Assembly: GCA_029250825.1 (NCBI GenBank)
Contig: JAQXEN010000044.1
Location: 124,001 to 188,000 of the forward strand
Reading direction: 5' to 3'
From: Porticoccaceae bacterium
GTDB lineage: Bacteria > Pseudomonadota > Gammaproteobacteria > Pseudomonadales > Porticoccaceae
DNA length: 64,000 bases
Below, piece by piece: positions 63,224 through 64,000 of this stretch. The notes beneath the pieces were generated by a model that had not been told where the DNA came from, did no database searches, and worked only from the letters and a program-made list of their open reading frames with translations. How positions within the stretch are numbered: the stretch's first letter is position 1; the number at the start of each line of letters is the position of its first letter. Position numbers and translations under genes: made by a program.

Positions 63224-64000
63224 TTAAAGCAGATCGGCAATCTGGCGAATCTGAATCGCTTCAATACCGTCGCCGGCCAGGGTATCTGAAATCACTACCA
63301 CTCGATCTTCCGGCGAAAATTCATCACGCTTAATCATAATCGCCGCGGCTGCCGATAGAGTGGCATCGGAATCCTTGCCGAAATCAATTTGATAGCTCAG
63401 CACATTGCGGTTCAAAACTAACTGGCGCCTGGTTTCACCGCTGTTGGTAAAGGCGCAGATAATCGACTCCTGTGGGTGACAGTTGGTCACGCGGTTAGCC
63501 ATGCGGCCGCGCTTGGTGGGTACGATAATCGCCTTTGCTGAAATTGCTTCAGCAAGATTAACCGCCGCCTGAGCAATCTGTTGTTTGTCACCTTCGATCA
63601 ATAGATTGTCGGTGAATCTTAGGCCGCGACTGCTCTCGGTGGAGCGTGCGATACGATCGAGAATCTCAACGCATTTAACCGGATACTTGCCCACGGTAGT
63701 CTCGCCAGAGAGCATAATCGCATCGGCTTCTTCATACACCGCATTGGCCACATCGGTCACTTCGGCGCGAGTTGGATTGGGGTTTTCAATCATCGACTCA
63801 AGCATATGGGTTGCAACAATGGCGCGAGTACCCATTTCCGCGCAGGTGCGCAGAATACGTCTCTGAATGCGCGGCAACACCTCAAGGGGAACCTCGACAC
63901 CGAGATCGCCACGGGCGACCATAACGCCATCTGCCGCCTCAATGATTTCAACCATATTGGTGATCGCTTCCTGATCTTCCAGTTTGGCGATAACTTTAAT
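63224..64000 (-). CDS. pyk: Pyruvate kinase (5' end outside window)
   Basis: The C-terminal 258 residues of pyruvate kinase, entering from the right edge: AKLEDQEAITNMVEIIE, DGVMVARGDLGVEVP (Mg/ADP site), THMLESMIENPNPTRAEVTD, ANAVYEEADAIMLSGET, and the C-terminal domain ending IRQIADLL. It converts phosphoenolpyruvate and ADP to pyruvate and ATP. About 220 N-terminal residues, including part of the barrel, lie beyond the window. Which isozyme (PykA or PykF) cannot be decided here. Confidence 0.96.
   Translation of the reverse strand: MKVIAKLEDQEAITNMVEIIEAADGVMVARGDLGVEVPLEVLPRIQRRILRTCAEMGTRAIVATHMLESMIENPNPTRAEVTDVANAVYEEADAIMLSGETTVGKYPVKCVEILDRIARSTESSRGLRFTDNLLIEGDKQQIAQAAVNLAEAISAKAIIVPTKRGRMANRVTNCHPQESIICAFTNSGETRRQLVLNRNVLSYQIDFGKDSDATLSAAAAIMIKRDEFSPEDRVVVISDTLAGDGIEAIQIRQIADLL

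Overview
The window is about 64 kb of a gammaproteobacterial chromosome, close to 50% GC by eye and densely packed with housekeeping genes. Gene order repeatedly follows blocks known from Pseudomonas aeruginosa: rho-trxA with ubiD; hemW-rdgB-metW-metX; yggT-proC-yggS next to divergent pilT-pilU; ruvX-yqgE-tonB-gshB next to divergent pilGHIJK-chpABC; rpe, trpE, trpGDC and vfr; coq7; purD, purH, fis-dusB, prmA, accC-accB, aroQ and dsbD; rpiA and ilvA. The moderate GC, ubiquinone genes and free-living gene set suggest a marine Pseudomonas/Cellvibrio-type lineage such as SAR92/Porticoccaceae. That placement is an inference.

Layout: 1-751 end of ubiD; 815-2678 rho and trxA; 2931-6062 a TVP38/flavoprotein fusion and a cation efflux pump; 6127-10209 a minus-strand operon metX-metW-DUF4426-rdgB-hemW; 10418-13681 aldo/keto reductase, yggT, proC, yggS; 13759-31004 the retraction ATPases PilT/PilU and the whole Pil-Chp chemosensory operon, with the short minus-strand gshB-tonB-yqgE-ruvX operon between them; 31155-34040 acyl-CoA ligase, an EF-hand protein and rpe; 34100-38202 trpEGDC behind a Trp-codon leader peptide; 38227-39951 GNAT enzyme, Vfr/Crp and an OsmC protein; 39992-41581 a small regulatory locus with a LysR-type regulator; 41588-50792 coq7, purD, photolyase, purH, fis, dusB, prmA; 50856-55183 acetyl-CoA carboxylase subunits, aroQ, dsbD; 55365-59730 copper chaperone, DUF2333 and a GGDEF/EAL protein; 59748-64000 sugar kinase, rpiA, ilvA and the 3' part of pyk.

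The most interesting region is 39992-40607. Two minus-strand transcription units lie in tandem. Each has a matching 45-bp upstream element with a T-N11-A core, a sigma70-like promoter with a 17-bp spacer, and a strong terminator ending in eight T's. One unit encodes a 40-residue secreted or membrane peptide. The other has no convincing reading frame and looks like a roughly 125-nt small RNA. The divergent LysR-type gene begins 13 bp from one of the upstream elements, so it is the likely controller of both.

Other items worth attention: an in-frame TAA splits chpA at codon 65 while similarity to ChpA continues on both sides; phrB and hemW have conserved N-terminal residues upstream of any ATG/GTG/TTG, which implies ATC or another rare start codon; a trp leader peptide carries Trp-Arg-Trp codons but no U-run terminator follows; and an 86-nt stacked palindrome lies between phrB and purH. 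No tRNA, rRNA, insertion sequence or CRISPR array was seen.
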